Assembly (NCBI GenBank): GCA_022820545.1
Contig: JAJEFG010000011.1
Span: 37,975 to 101,974, forward strand
Length of the DNA: 64,000 nt
Direction of reading: 5' to 3'
Origin: Acidobacteriota bacterium
Lineage (GTDB): Bacteria > Acidobacteriota > Vicinamibacteria > Marinacidobacterales > Marinacidobacteraceae
Shown here: positions 16,442 through 24,026 of the stretch, piece by piece
Position numbering within the stretch: position 1 is the first letter of the stretch
Layout of the letters: each line of letters opens with the position of its first letter
Program-made: the position numbers and the translations under genes
The notes under the pieces: model-generated
What the model was told of the DNA's origin: nothing
Database searches by the model: none
What the model saw: the letters and a program-made list of their open reading frames with translations, nothing else

Positions 16442-19400
16442 GTGAAAATCACGAAATACGCGATCCGGCACCGGCTGTCGGTCTATTTCCTGATCCTCAT
16501 CCTCTGTCTGGGCGGGGTGGGCGTCTACGTCTCCATGCCCCGGGAGTCGTTCCCCGAGGTGGAGGTCCCCTTCATCCTCGTCTACACGATCTATCCGGGG
16601 GTCAGCCCCACGGACATGGAGACGCTCGTCACCCGGCCCATCGAGACGGAACTCAAGGCGGTCTCCGGGATCAAGGAGATCAGTTCGACCACCAGCGAGG
16701 GGCTCTCCAGCATCGCGGTCGAGTTCAACCCCGAAACGGATCTCGAAACCGCGCTCGCGAGCGTTCGCGAAAAGGTGGATCTCGCGAAATCCGATCTCCC
16801 GCCGGAGGCCGAGGACCCCCGGGTCCAGGACATGGACTTCTCGCAGGTCCCGATCATGATGATCACCCTCTCGGGTCCGGTCGGGAGCCAGCGGCTCACC
16901 GAGGTCGCCGAGGAGATCCAGGAGGACCTCGAAGCGCTGCCCGGCGTCAATCGGGTGAACGTGATCGGCGGCCGGGAACGCGAGGTCCACGTGCAGGTGG
17001 ACCCGAAACGACTGGCGTTCTTCGAGCTCGGACTGTCCGACGTCGTCGTCGCGGTGGCGCGGGAGAACCGGAACGTGCCGGGCGGCGAGGTCGCGGTCGG
17101 CGGGCTCGAATACCTGGTCCGCCTGCCGGCCGAAGTGCGGCTCCCGTCCGAGATCGAGGACTTCGTGATCAAGGTCCGCGACGGCGAGCCGGTCTTCGTG
17201 CGCGACGTGGCGGACGTGGTCTACGGCTTCGAGGACGAGAGCAGCCGGTCCCGGGTGGACCGGGAGCCCTCGGTCACGCTGAGCGTCGAGAAGCGCACCG
17301 GCGCGAACCTCGTCTCGGTCGCTGATCTCGTCAACGCCGAACTTGGGCGGTGGGACGAGATGCTCCCCGAAGGGATCAGCACCGCGGTGGTGGGCGACAT
17401 CTCCGTCGAGATCCGGCGGATGGTGAACGAGCTGGAGAACAACGTCATCTCCGGGCTGCTGCTGGTCGTGGGATGCCTGATGGCGTTCGTGGGCCTCCGC
17501 AACTCCTTCTTCGTGGGGGTGGCGATCCCGCTCTCCATGATGGCCTCGTTCCTGGTGCTAGGGTGGATCGGCTACTCGCTGAACATGATGGTCCTGTTCA
17601 GCCTCATCCTCATGCTCGGGATGCTGGTGGACAACGCGGTGGTGATCGTCGAGAACATCTACCGCCACCGCGAGCACGGCGACGCGGGACCCGACGCCGC
17701 CTACGAGGCCACCACCGAGGTGGCCCGCCCGGTCATCGCCTCGACCATCACCACGCTCTGCGCGTTCTCGCCCCTGCTGATCTGGCCCGGGATCATCGGC
17801 GACTTCATGTCCTACCTGCCGGTGACGCTCATCATCGGGCTCACGGCGTCGCTGGTGGTGGCGCTGATCATCAACCCGACCCTCTGCGCCCACCTGATGA
17901 AGCCGCCGCGCCGCGGCGCGCCGAAGGACCGGACGGAGGAACACCCGTTCCGCCGCGGCTACCGCCGCCTCCTCGAGTGGTCGCTCCGGCCCGGCCCGGA
18001 CGCCGGGACCCGGTCCTGGTTCCTCCGGAACTGGGCCTTTCCGGCGGCCTTCGTTCTCTTCCTGGGACTCGGGATGGCGCTCGCCCTGACAGGGATGTTC
18101 TTCCAGACGAACGCGCTCCTGCCGCTGGTGGGGGTGCTCGCCGGGATCGGCGTCCTCGCGTTCGTCCTGCAGGGCGTCTGCTGGTTCGTCTGGAGCCTGG
18201 TCCGCCGTCCCTTCGGCTGGTCGCCGTACCTCACGGATCACCGCTCCGGGTGGATCTGGATGATGTGCGCCATCCTGGTGGGGACGGTCGGGGTCTACAC
18301 CCAGATCGGGAAGGGCGTGGAGCTCTTCCCCGAGGTCGAGCCGCGCCAGATCAGCATCGACGTGGAGACGACCGCCGGCTCCAGCCTCGACGCTTCCGAC
18401 GGCATCGTCCGTCAGATCGAGGGGCTGACGACGGGGACGGTGGACATGAAGCACCAGGTCGCGAACGTGGGCTCCACCGGCGTCAGCATGAATCCCGGCG
18501 GCGGGGGCGGCGGCAGTCCGAACCGGAGCCAGGTCGTCCTCTACCTGCACGAGCGGGCCGACCGCCAGGTCCGGAACACCTTCACCACCATGGAGACGGT
18601 GCGGGCGGGGCTCGCCAACGTCGTGGGCGCCAACATCAAGGTGGACGCGCCCCAGGACGGCCCCCCGACCGGCGCCCCGGTGTCGGTCCGCATCCTGGGA
18701 GACGACCTCGACGAGATCGAACGGCTCGCGGAGGAGGTGAAGGCCCGGGTCCGCGGGATCGAGGGCCTCGTGAACCTCGATGACGACCTCGAGACCGGAA
18801 AGCCCGAACTCCGCGTCGAGGTGGACCGCGAGGAGGCGATGCGGTCCGGCGTGGACACCCAGATCATCGCCGCCACCGTGCAGACCGGCATCCTGGGGGC
18901 CGAGGCCTCCAAGTACCGGGTCGGCGAGGACGAGCACGACATCCGCGTGCGCCTCGCGCCCGAGGCGCGGGCGTCGCTCGACGACATCGGCGAACTCACC
19001 GTCCCCGACGACGACGGCATCCCGGTCCCCATCCGCACTGTCGCGGAGCTCCGGCACGGGGTCGGCCCGGCGGCGGTCCGCCGGGTGGACCTGAACCGCG
19101 TGGCCACCATCGAGGGCGACGTGGTCCGCGACTCCGGCCGCACCGAAGCGAGCGTCCGCGAGGAGGTCGCCGCCGAACTCGACGCGATGGCCTGGCCCCC
19201 CGGCTACCGGTGGGAGTTCTCAGGCGCCAACGAGGAGGAACAGCAGGCGACCGCCTTCCTCTCCCGGGCCTTCGTCATCGCGCTCCTGCTCATCCTGATG
19301 GTGCTCGTCACCCAGTTCGACTCCCTCATCCTCCCCCTAACCATCATCACCTCGGTCGCCCTCTCCGTGATCGGCGTGCTCTGGGGCCTCATGCTCACCG

Positions 19401-19861
19401 GCACCGCCTTCGGCATCATCATGACCGGCATCGGGGTGATCTCCCTCGCCGGGATCGTCGTCAACAACGCCATCGTGCTCTGCGACTTCGTCCGCCAGCT
19501 CCGCGAGAAGGGCCTCAGCCGTCACGACGCCGTGGTCGAAGCCGGATCCATCCGCCTCCGCCCCGTCCTCCTCACCGCCGTAACCACGGTGCTCGGCCTC
19601 GTGCCCCTTACCCTCGGCCTCAACCTCGACTTCTTCAACCTCTCCTTCTCCACCGGCGGCGAGAGCTCCCAGTTCTGGGCCTCCATGGGCGTAGCCGTCA
19701 TCTTCGGCCTCACCGTCGCGACGGTTTTGACCCTCGTCGTCGTCCCCGTCACCTACGACAGCCTCGACGGCCTCTCCGAAGCCATCGCGAACTACCGCAA
19801 GCGCCGCAGCGCCGAGGCGCAGGGGGTAAGCCCAGGCGCCCTCCACCCCGCCGGAACGTAG
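16442..19861 (+). CDS. RND efflux transporter inner-membrane pump (AcrB-like)
   Basis: A 1139-residue RND permease starting with GTG 16 nt after the adaptor. Hydrophobic helix 1 is at residues 12-31, then the first porter domain, helices 2-6, a cytoplasmic linker, helices 7-12 and a second porter domain. Helix 4 reads G-M-L-V-D-N-A-V-V-I-V-E-N, so only the first Asp of the usual D-D pair is kept. Between helix 6 and helix 7 there is an extra stretch (about 520-600) with two additional hydrophobic segments, giving roughly 14 helices instead of 12. A run of six glycines lies near residue 690. It is a proton-driven drug, lipid or metal exporter; the substrate cannot be told. Confidence 0.93.
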   Translation: MKITKYAIRHRLSVYFLILILCLGGVGVYVSMPRESFPEVEVPFILVYTIYPGVSPTDMETLVTRPIETELKAVSGIKEISSTTSEGLSSIAVEFNPETDLETALASVREKVDLAKSDLPPEAEDPRVQDMDFSQVPIMMITLSGPVGSQRLTEVAEEIQEDLEALPGVNRVNVIGGREREVHVQVDPKRLAFFELGLSDVVVAVARENRNVPGGEVAVGGLEYLVRLPAEVRLPSEIEDFVIKVRDGEPVFVRDVADVVYGFEDESSRSRVDREPSVTLSVEKRTGANLVSVADLVNAELGRWDEMLPEGISTAVVGDISVEIRRMVNELENNVISGLLLVVGCLMAFVGLRNSFFVGVAIPLSMMASFLVLGWIGYSLNMMVLFSLILMLGMLVDNAVVIVENIYRHREHGDAGPDAAYEATTEVARPVIASTITTLCAFSPLLIWPGIIGDFMSYLPVTLIIGLTASLVVALIINPTLCAHLMKPPRRGAPKDRTEEHPFRRGYRRLLEWSLRPGPDAGTRSWFLRNWAFPAAFVLFLGLGMALALTGMFFQTNALLPLVGVLAGIGVLAFVLQGVCWFVWSLVRRPFGWSPYLTDHRSGWIWMMCAILVGTVGVYTQIGKGVELFPEVEPRQISIDVETTAGSSLDASDGIVRQIEGLTTGTVDMKHQVANVGSTGVSMNPGGGGGGSPNRSQVVLYLHERADRQVRNTFTTMETVRAGLANVVGANIKVDAPQDGPPTGAPVSVRILGDDLDEIERLAEEVKARVRGIEGLVNLDDDLETGKPELRVEVDREEAMRSGVDTQIIAATVQTGILGAEASKYRVGEDEHDIRVRLAPEARASLDDIGELTVPDDDGIPVPIRTVAELRHGVGPAAVRRVDLNRVATIEGDVVRDSGRTEASVREEVAAELDAMAWPPGYRWEFSGANEEEQQATAFLSRAFVIALLLILMVLVTQFDSLILPLTIITSVALSVIGVLWGLMLTGTAFGIIMTGIGVISLAGIVVNNAIVLCDFVRQLREKGLSRHDAVVEAGSIRLRPVLLTAVTTVLGLVPLTLGLNLDFFNLSFSTGGESSQFWASMGVAVIFGLTVATVLTLVVVPVTYDSLDGLSEAIANYRKRRSAEAQGVSPGALHPAGT

Positions 19862-20529
19862 CAGCGCAGCGGCAGGGCAACATCGCCACCGAGCCGCACA
19901 GCACGCACGGCTTGGAACGCCGGTCTCCGACCGGCACCCGCTGCGCGAAAGCGCAGCGGAAGGGCGCATCGCTGCCGAGCGCCATGACGCGTACGGCTTG
20001 GACCGTCGGCCTCTGGCCGGCATCGACCGCCGAAAGGCGGTCGAAACGCACAACCCCACTCGCCCGCCACGGCACCCGCTCCGCGCCACGCAACGGAACC
20101 GCGCATCACCGCGGAGCCGGACGGCGCATACGGCTTGGAACGCCGGCCTCTGGCCGGCACAGCCCGCCGCAGGCGGGCGGCGGGACGGACCTCCAGTTGC
20201 GAAGTGGCGCCGTCTCGGCAGCATCCAAACCGATCCCAAGGATCACCCCCAAGGAGGCCAGGTCTGCCGATCCTGGCCGTGTCGGCGCGCGTGTCAACCG
20301 ACAGTTTGCAACGATTCCAGCGGGCAATTTGCAACGAACCCAGCGGCCAGTTTGCAATCGACGGAGCCCCTCAACCGCCGAATCCGCCTTGACGAAACGA
20401 TCCGTTGCGGACCTTGGCGAGGCGCGCCAGCTACCGGACCGGCGTCGCCGTCCTACCGGCAGCCACACCTTCTTCGCCCGCCTGACCCGCCGCGATTCGC
20501 AGTAGCATTTCCCGGTTCCACCGGAATCC
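19862..20529. repeat. Gene-free interval with three two-hairpin repeat units
   Basis: About 670 nt after the efflux operon without a credible gene. Three repeat units are clear, with first hairpins at 19919-19935, 20005-20021 and 20142-20158, and second hairpins at 19938-19959, 20024-20043 and 20162-20178. Each starts with a conserved C-G-G-C-T-T-G-G-like lead. The second hairpins have different sequences but remain self-complementary. A 23-nt tandem array follows (listed separately), then tRNA-Ser. Confidence 0.75.
20302..20370. repeat. Three tandem 23-nt iteron-like repeats
   Basis: Three head-to-tail copies start at 20302, 20325 and 20348. Each opens with CAGTTTGCAA or CAATTTGCAA. Copies one and two agree at most positions over the full 23 nt; copy three diverges after the first ten. 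The even period and the position 160 nt before tRNA-Ser resemble iterons or a multi-copy protein-binding site. There is no spacer between copies, so it is not a CRISPR array. Confidence 0.65.
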
Positions 20530-20616
20530 GGAGGGGTGCAAGAGTGGCTGAATTGGCCAGCCCGGAAAGCTGGTGTACCGGCAACGGTACCGTGGGTTCG
20601 AATCCCACCCCCTCCG
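20530..20616 (+). tRNA. tRNA-Ser (anticodon GGA)
   Basis: An 87-nt class II tRNA. The acceptor stem GGAGGGG pairs with CCCCTCC and is followed by discriminator G at 20616. The anticodon arm is CCAGC-CCGGAAA-GCTGG with anticodon GGA, which reads UCC and UCU serine codons. A long variable arm with TACCG...CGGTA pairing is present, as expected for serine. The T-arm is GTGGG-TTCGAAT-CCCAC. CCA is not encoded. The DNA just downstream is less GC-rich and carries mobile-element-like genes. Confidence 0.96.
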
Positions 20617-20617
20617 C
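20606..20617 (+). other. Possible att core at the tRNA-Ser 3' end (direct copy at 23922)
   Basis: The 12 bases CACCCCCTCCGC cover the end of the tRNA-Ser T-arm and acceptor stem plus one base. An identical 12-mer occurs at 23922-23933, at the far end of the atypical region. Such duplications form when an element integrates into a tRNA gene. No integrase is left in between, and the motif is C-rich, so chance is possible. Confidence 0.4.
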
Positions 20618-20741
20618 TCGGAGGCTCGCACGCCACCCCCAATATGCTCTGCACCGATCTCACCTGCCGGGTGGTTGCGGTTGACGGACTCGTTGTGGTG
20701 TCGATCCGGCCGCTCGTATAGGGCGTCAGGCGAGCGCCACG

Positions 20742-20769
20742 GCCACCCGAGGGCGGATGCCGTAGCCGG
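20742..20769 (-). pseudogene. Duplicated remnant of a VRR-NUC-like C-terminus
   Basis: Read on the minus strand this gives G-Y-G-I-R-P-R-V-A, the same ending as the nuclease-like pseudogene at 21239. The two 28-nt stretches (20742-20769 and 21246-21273) differ at only two bases. I interpret it as the tail of a second, mostly lost copy of that gene, separated from the first by the secreted-protein gene at 20776. Confidence 0.5.
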
Positions 20770-20775
20770 CGAGGC

Positions 20776-21201
20776 TCATCGCGCTATGTTGAGGATAGCC
20801 TTGATCCCTGCGGTTGATTCGTCGTGCGAAAGGCCCTCCGCGCGAGCTGCCGCATACATTGCGAGGTACTGGAGGCAGGGTGCTGCCCCCTGAAGCACTT
20901 GATGGGACACTCGAACGACCCCGTACATCCCCTCGAACACTTCCAGTACGTCCACTTTCACCCCGTCGTCCTCAATCACCTGGACGGTGCGGTAGATCAT
21001 GTCCCCTGCGGTTTTCTCGGTGTCGATGTCCGAGCACGGTTCAATGAACCTCGGCAACAGGTACTCGAACCTCTTTTGGACCCGTTCCCTTTCGGACCAC
21101 GGAACGTCAGCTAGGCGCGTGAGCATCTCCGCCACCGACTGTGACAGGACTGGTGTTGCCGTCAGAAGTGCCAGGCCCAACAGGATTGGGGCTCCTCTCA
21201 T
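20776..21201 (-). CDS. Hypothetical secreted protein
   Basis: A 141-residue protein not recognised. A clear signal peptide (R-G-A-P-I-L-L-G-L-A-L-L-T-A) ends near V-L-S-Q-S, so the mature part is about 120 residues in the periplasm or outside the cell. Two cysteines (in E-P-C-S-D and A-P-C-L-Q) could form a disulfide. The rest looks helical. It sits between two copies of a nuclease-like C-terminus in the tRNA-Ser-linked region, so it may be accessory cargo of the element. Confidence 0.65.
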   Translation of the reverse strand: MRGAPILLGLALLTATPVLSQSVAEMLTRLADVPWSERERVQKRFEYLLPRFIEPCSDIDTEKTAGDMIYRTVQVIEDDGVKVDVLEVFEGMYGVVRVSHQVLQGAAPCLQYLAMYAAARAEGLSHDESTAGIKAILNIAR

Positions 21202-21238
21202 CCCCCGATTGTACGAGCAACACCGTCACAAGGGTGGG

Positions 21239-21734
21239 CTACAGCGCCACCCGAGGGCGGATTCCGTAGCAGGCCAGCACGTCCACGACCTCGCGCACCG
21301 ACAAGACGACGTGGACCCGGTGGCCCCACCCTTGGATCTTCCACATCAGCGCCTTCCGCTCCTTGGAGAGCGGGGTTCTCTTCTTGGTCCCGAGCCGCGG
21401 GTCCTTTAGGGCCTTGACCTTGAAGCGGGCTGTCACGCCCCCCGGCGCCAGCACCAGCAGGTGCACGCAGCCCGCCCGCCACCCGAGGATCTTGCGGATG
21501 CGGCGGGCGGCGATGGAGCCGATGTGGGTGTTGCCGCAGAAGTGGACCTCGACCTCGGCGGCGAATCTGTCCTCGGCCTCCTGCCCGCCTCCGTGCACGG
21601 GGAAGCCCAAGGCGGTTGCGATTGTTTCGGGTGCGATGATCGGGAGACCGCGGTCCAGGGCGCGCGAACTCCTCTTCGGTTTCGACGGAGAGGGCGCGTT
21701 CGCCGTCTTCGAGGGTGACTTCGGTGATGGTCGT
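21239..21734 (-). pseudogene. Degraded VRR-NUC-like nuclease gene
   Basis: The 3' part (21239-21610) encodes G-W-R-A-G-C-V-H-L-L-V-L-A-P-G-G followed by K-V-K, then a helix with W-G-H-R-V-H-V-V. This follows the VRR-NUC fold order (G-x-P-D-L, E-V-K, Q, G-x-x-V), but the catalytic Asp reads His and the Glu of E-V-K reads Lys. Upstream, a sensible N-terminus continues in another frame (I-T-E-V-T-L-E-D-G-E), joined by a one-base shift in the CGCGCG run near 21661. A GGAGGAG ribosome site precedes ACG at 21732-21734, where ATG would be expected. Together these suggest a dead gene; a base-call error could explain the frameshift alone. Confidence 0.5.
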
Positions 21735-21748
21735 GGGGGCTCCTCCGG

Positions 21749-22105
21749 TCAGCGCGCCGGGACGGCGCGGGCCTGGGTGAGGCCGAGGGCCGCGCGTGCC
21801 TTGCGGACGGTACGCTCGGCGTAGTCGCGGGGGTTGTGCTTGTCCTGGCGGGTCCGCCCGAGGTGACCGACGAGGCGTTGGGGTTGCGTGCCGCGGCGGA
21901 GCTGGTCTTTCACGTAGGCCCAGTCCCGGTCGGACTGGGAGACTTCGCGCGGGGTCGTGTCCTTCCTCTCGCGGCGGAACTGACAGATCACGTCACGATC
22001 AGGTCTCTCAACTCTCTCAACGGAGACGAATCCGCCAATTCGGGCTCGGACGTCGGGCAGGTCCGCCCGAGCGCGCCTCCGGTCACGGCAGTCCGGCCCG
22101 ACCAC
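21749..22105 (-). CDS. C-terminal fragment of a primase/RepB-like replication protein
   Basis: A 118-residue frame starting with GTG at 22105. Its second half (S-D-R-D-W-A-Y-V-K-D-Q-L, then D-K-H-N-P-R-D-Y-A and R-T-V-R-K-A) matches the C-terminal helical region I associate with phage and plasmid DNA primases of the RepB type. The polymerase domain that should lie upstream is missing, and the frame is closed by a stop near 22165. I therefore read it as a truncated remnant of a replication gene, supporting a mobile-element origin. It may be untranslated. Confidence 0.5.
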   Translation of the reverse strand: MVGPDCRDRRRARADLPDVRARIGGFVSVERVERPDRDVICQFRRERKDTTPREVSQSDRDWAYVKDQLRRGTQPQRLVGHLGRTRQDKHNPRDYAERTVRKARAALGLTQARAVPAR

Positions 22106-22219
22106 CTCTGGAGCGTCGAGGAAATGGTCGGCCCGTTGGTGGCCAAAGAGGAGGTCGCCTAAACCCCAGGACGCCGCCTACGGGTCCGAATTGGGGGGAG
22201 AGTCTTGCTGGGGAACCAA

Positions 22220-22630
22220 TCACACATCCTGATCGTCATCGCATCGCGCAATGGGACCGTGTTGCCATCCGCGCCTCGTGGCGTATCCGGTCAGGAATTG
22301 AGCTATTCGACGAATCTTCCTCTTGCCTAGAGCCGGGTCGAGTTTCAACAGTGTGTGAGGATCGTGATCCGGCTCCGGGTCTGGAGTAACCGTCACGCCG
22401 TGTAGCCCGCACTCCTGGGGTGTCACCGCCACTACGCCCACCGTGTCGTAGTTCTTCTTGTAGCGGTGATGCCTGTAGGAGTCCTCAGCGCTGATCTGAT
22501 CCCCGTCATCGACGGAGACCTGATGATCCTTGTTCTCTCCCCGCGACGGCTGAAAAGTCAGGGAGGAGAGTTTCCCGTCTTGGTGCCATGTCCGATGGAC
22601 CTGGCGATGCAGAAGCGAGTCGGGCCTCAA
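22220..22630 (-). CDS. Uncharacterised protein, third gene of a three-gene cassette
   Basis: A 136-residue protein of unknown function. Its core reads L-L-H-R-Q-V-H, L-S-S-L-T-F-Q-P, V-S-V-D-D-G-D-Q-I and S-Y-R-H-H, a pattern I associate with small uncharacterised proteins linked to mobile DNA. It starts with TTG overlapping the stop of the previous gene as TTGA, so it depends on translation of that gene. Codon use is less GC-biased than in the flanking metabolic genes. No catalytic motif is certain; several His and Asp residues could bind metal. Confidence 0.7.
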   Translation of the reverse strand: MRPDSLLHRQVHRTWHQDGKLSSLTFQPSRGENKDHQVSVDDGDQISAEDSYRHHRYKKNYDTVGVVAVTPQECGLHGVTVTPDPEPDHDPHTLLKLDPALGKRKIRRIAQFLTGYATRRGWQHGPIARCDDDQDV

Positions 22631-23115
22631 CTGTGCTTCTCAATCAATCGCACTACCTTCCTCCAACTGGAGGGGCTGCTGGGAAAGAGGTCTAGCGTGT
22701 CATCCTTCCTCGTCTTCACGTCCACGATGCCGATGTCACCAGTCCCGGCATCGGCGTCGATCTCAACGGCTACGTGGTACCTGTCCTGAAGGAACCACTC
22801 CAACTGGACGCCCCCGTCCAACGTGGGAAACACCTGAGGGGATACGACGAGGCCGGCCAAATGGGAGTCCAAGGCCCGCTCCACGACATCAAGAGCGAGC
22901 GAGGACGGACCGACCCCTTCTCCGTCCATCCAGCCGGGCTTGAGCCTCCTGAGCTCAGCCAGGCGTTCCCTGACCCGAGTGTGATGGCCGTTGTAGCCGG
23001 TGGCTTTCTGGCCCTTCCAATACGATAGCCGCTTCTCTATCCACTCCTCATTTGTCTTGGAAAGGCTCGGAGTGCTGGTGGTCGGTGTTCCATCCATGGA
23101 AAGCGTTTCAGGCAT
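22627..23115 (-). CDS. Uncharacterised protein, second gene of a three-gene cassette
   Basis: A 162-residue protein of unknown function. A short helical N-terminal segment (R-V-R-E-R-L-A-E-L) is followed by L-K-P-G-W-M-D-G-E-G, then V-F-P-T-L-D-G-G-V-Q-L-E-W and a strand with V-A-V-E-I-D-A-D-A-G. The G-W-x-x-G plus P-T-x-D-G-G-V-x-x-E-W pattern recurs in many uncharacterised bacterial proteins. It starts with ATG inside the end of the 83-residue gene (8-nt overlap) and ends in a four-base overlap with the next. The overlaps make a fixed three-gene operon. Confidence 0.75.
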   Translation of the reverse strand: MPETLSMDGTPTTSTPSLSKTNEEWIEKRLSYWKGQKATGYNGHHTRVRERLAELRRLKPGWMDGEGVGPSSLALDVVERALDSHLAGLVVSPQVFPTLDGGVQLEWFLQDRYHVAVEIDADAGTGDIGIVDVKTRKDDTLDLFPSSPSSWRKVVRLIEKHS

Positions 23116-23359
23116 CGGTTTTCCCCTTGAAGTGGGCTGTTACTACAACGGAGTGGCCAACTCGAACCACGGGGTCGCCGTCTCCCGTCTTGAGTAGTGT
23201 CCCATCCTGACCTAGGGCGCGAGCGATGGCCGTCACGATGACCTTCACTCGAACCTTGATACCACCCTCCAGTTCGTACTCATTCCAGCCCTCGTGGTGG
23301 GTCTCGAAATGTTCGTTCTGGAGGACGGCATCAGAGGGGATGGGTTGTGTTTTCGGCAA
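23108..23359 (-). CDS. Uncharacterised small protein, first gene of a three-gene cassette
   Basis: An 83-residue protein predicted to be mostly beta: W-N-E-Y-E-L-E-G-G, K-V-R-V-K-V-I-V-T-A-I-A-R-A, then D-P-V-V-R-V-G-H-S-V-V-V-T-A. This looks like a small barrel. The start is TTG at 23359, chosen because AAGGAGG sits six bases upstream and no ATG is available in frame. An inverted repeat (TGAGTCA-TGG-TGACTCA) lies about 28 bases upstream and may be the operator. The gene overlaps the next by 8 nt. Confidence 0.7.
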   Translation of the reverse strand: MPKTQPIPSDAVLQNEHFETHHEGWNEYELEGGIKVRVKVIVTAIARALGQDGTLLKTGDGDPVVRVGHSVVVTAHFKGKTDA

Positions 23360-23386
23360 TCAGATCCTCCTTGTACGGCGCGGATT

Positions 23387-23403
23387 TGAGTCATGGTGAC
23401 TCA
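23387..23403. promoter_or_regulatory. Inverted repeat, possible operator of the three-gene cassette
   Basis: TGAGTCA and TGACTCA are perfect inverse copies separated by TGG. The site lies just upstream of the TTG start of the first cassette gene, where a repressor would block transcription. The cognate regulator is not identified. Confidence 0.5.
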
Positions 23404-23512
23404 TTTTTCAGGGCCGAACACGATAACACAGGGTAACGCACAGACCGTCCAGCACGTTCCATGCCGCTCGTTCTTCACGGCGATCGGGACATCTCTAAGA
23501 CTATGATTTTAC

Positions 23513-23527
23513 AGGTCATTATGACCT
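23513..23527. promoter_or_regulatory. Palindrome, possible protein-binding site
   Basis: AGGTCAT-T-ATGACCT is a perfect 7-bp palindrome around one base. A TATGAT box at 23502-23507 lies next to it. It could regulate leftward transcription into the cassette or rightward transcription into the gene-free stretch. Confidence 0.4.
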
Positions 23528-23983
23528 CTGACGAATTTCCCTGCGTGGCGAATCGGGATATGGTTGCGCCACGCCCCCTTTGAAATTCCCTCCATCGAGG
23601 TCAGGTGGATTGGAGGCCGCCGAGTGACGTCGTCACGAGCGAACGTCGTCGCGCCCATGCTGCCCGCAATCACCGCATACGCCCCACAGCGATGCACCAC
23701 TCGCTGGACTTCCACGACTACCCGCTGCACCCTGAAATGGCTGACACTGAACGGCCCGCCTCGTGCGGGCGAGAAAGCCTCGCTTGGTCCCACTCGCCGG
23801 CCCCGAGGCGGACGATCCAACCCGAGAATTCCCGGAATGGGGTCGGCGCCGTGGGACCACTCCGAATGGCGGGACGAATAATCCAAGCCAAATCAATAAC
23901 TTAACGACAGGGTGTGGCAGACACCCCCTCCGCGCCGGAGTCGCTCCGAGGGTAGGGCCCCGTGGACCCAGTGGCACGTGTGA

Positions 23984-23998
23984 TAGCACATTGTGCTA
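23984..23998. promoter_or_regulatory. Palindromic operator of the FitAB-type toxin-antitoxin operon
   Basis: TAGCACA-T-TGTGCTA is a perfect 7-bp palindrome centred on one base, 28 bases upstream of the antitoxin start. FitA/VapB antitoxins bind such palindromes to repress their own operon. GGAGG at 24012-24016 is the ribosome site that follows. Confidence 0.65.
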
Positions 23999-24026
23999 GC
24001 ATCATTCCTTCGGAGGAAGTGGACCC

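Larger units (their letters stand above)
23360..24026. ncRNA. Gene-free stretch with several hairpins; possible structured RNA
   Basis: About 665 nt with only low-quality open frames. Perfect or near-perfect inverted repeats are frequent: 23543-23574 (8-bp stem GCGTGGCG/CGCCACGC), 23624-23636, 23754-23770 (6-bp stem), and a long one in which TGGTCCCAC (23785-23793) pairs with GTGGGACCA (23851-23859), with a second 9-pair stem inside it. The density suggests a structured RNA or decayed regulatory DNA. No known RNA family is recognised. Confidence 0.35.

Noticed and set aside
17558..19057. Long open frame antisense to the RND pump (499 codons)
   Set aside because: High GC gives long spurious frames opposite real genes; its sequence is His/Arg/Asp-rich and has no domain, while the plus-strand pump is certain.
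20302..20370. CRISPR array
   Set aside because: Repeats are 23 nt with no spacers between them, only three copies, and no cas gene is present.
21239..21610. RAYT-type transposase that could mobilise the repeats
   Set aside because: The sequence follows the VRR-NUC pattern, not the Y1 transposase H-x-H and Tyr motifs.
23509..23989. Several overlapping open frames of about 100-125 codons on both strands
   Set aside because: All are Arg/Pro/Ser-rich, lack ribosome sites and domains, and cover the strong inverted repeats; none is convincing as a gene.
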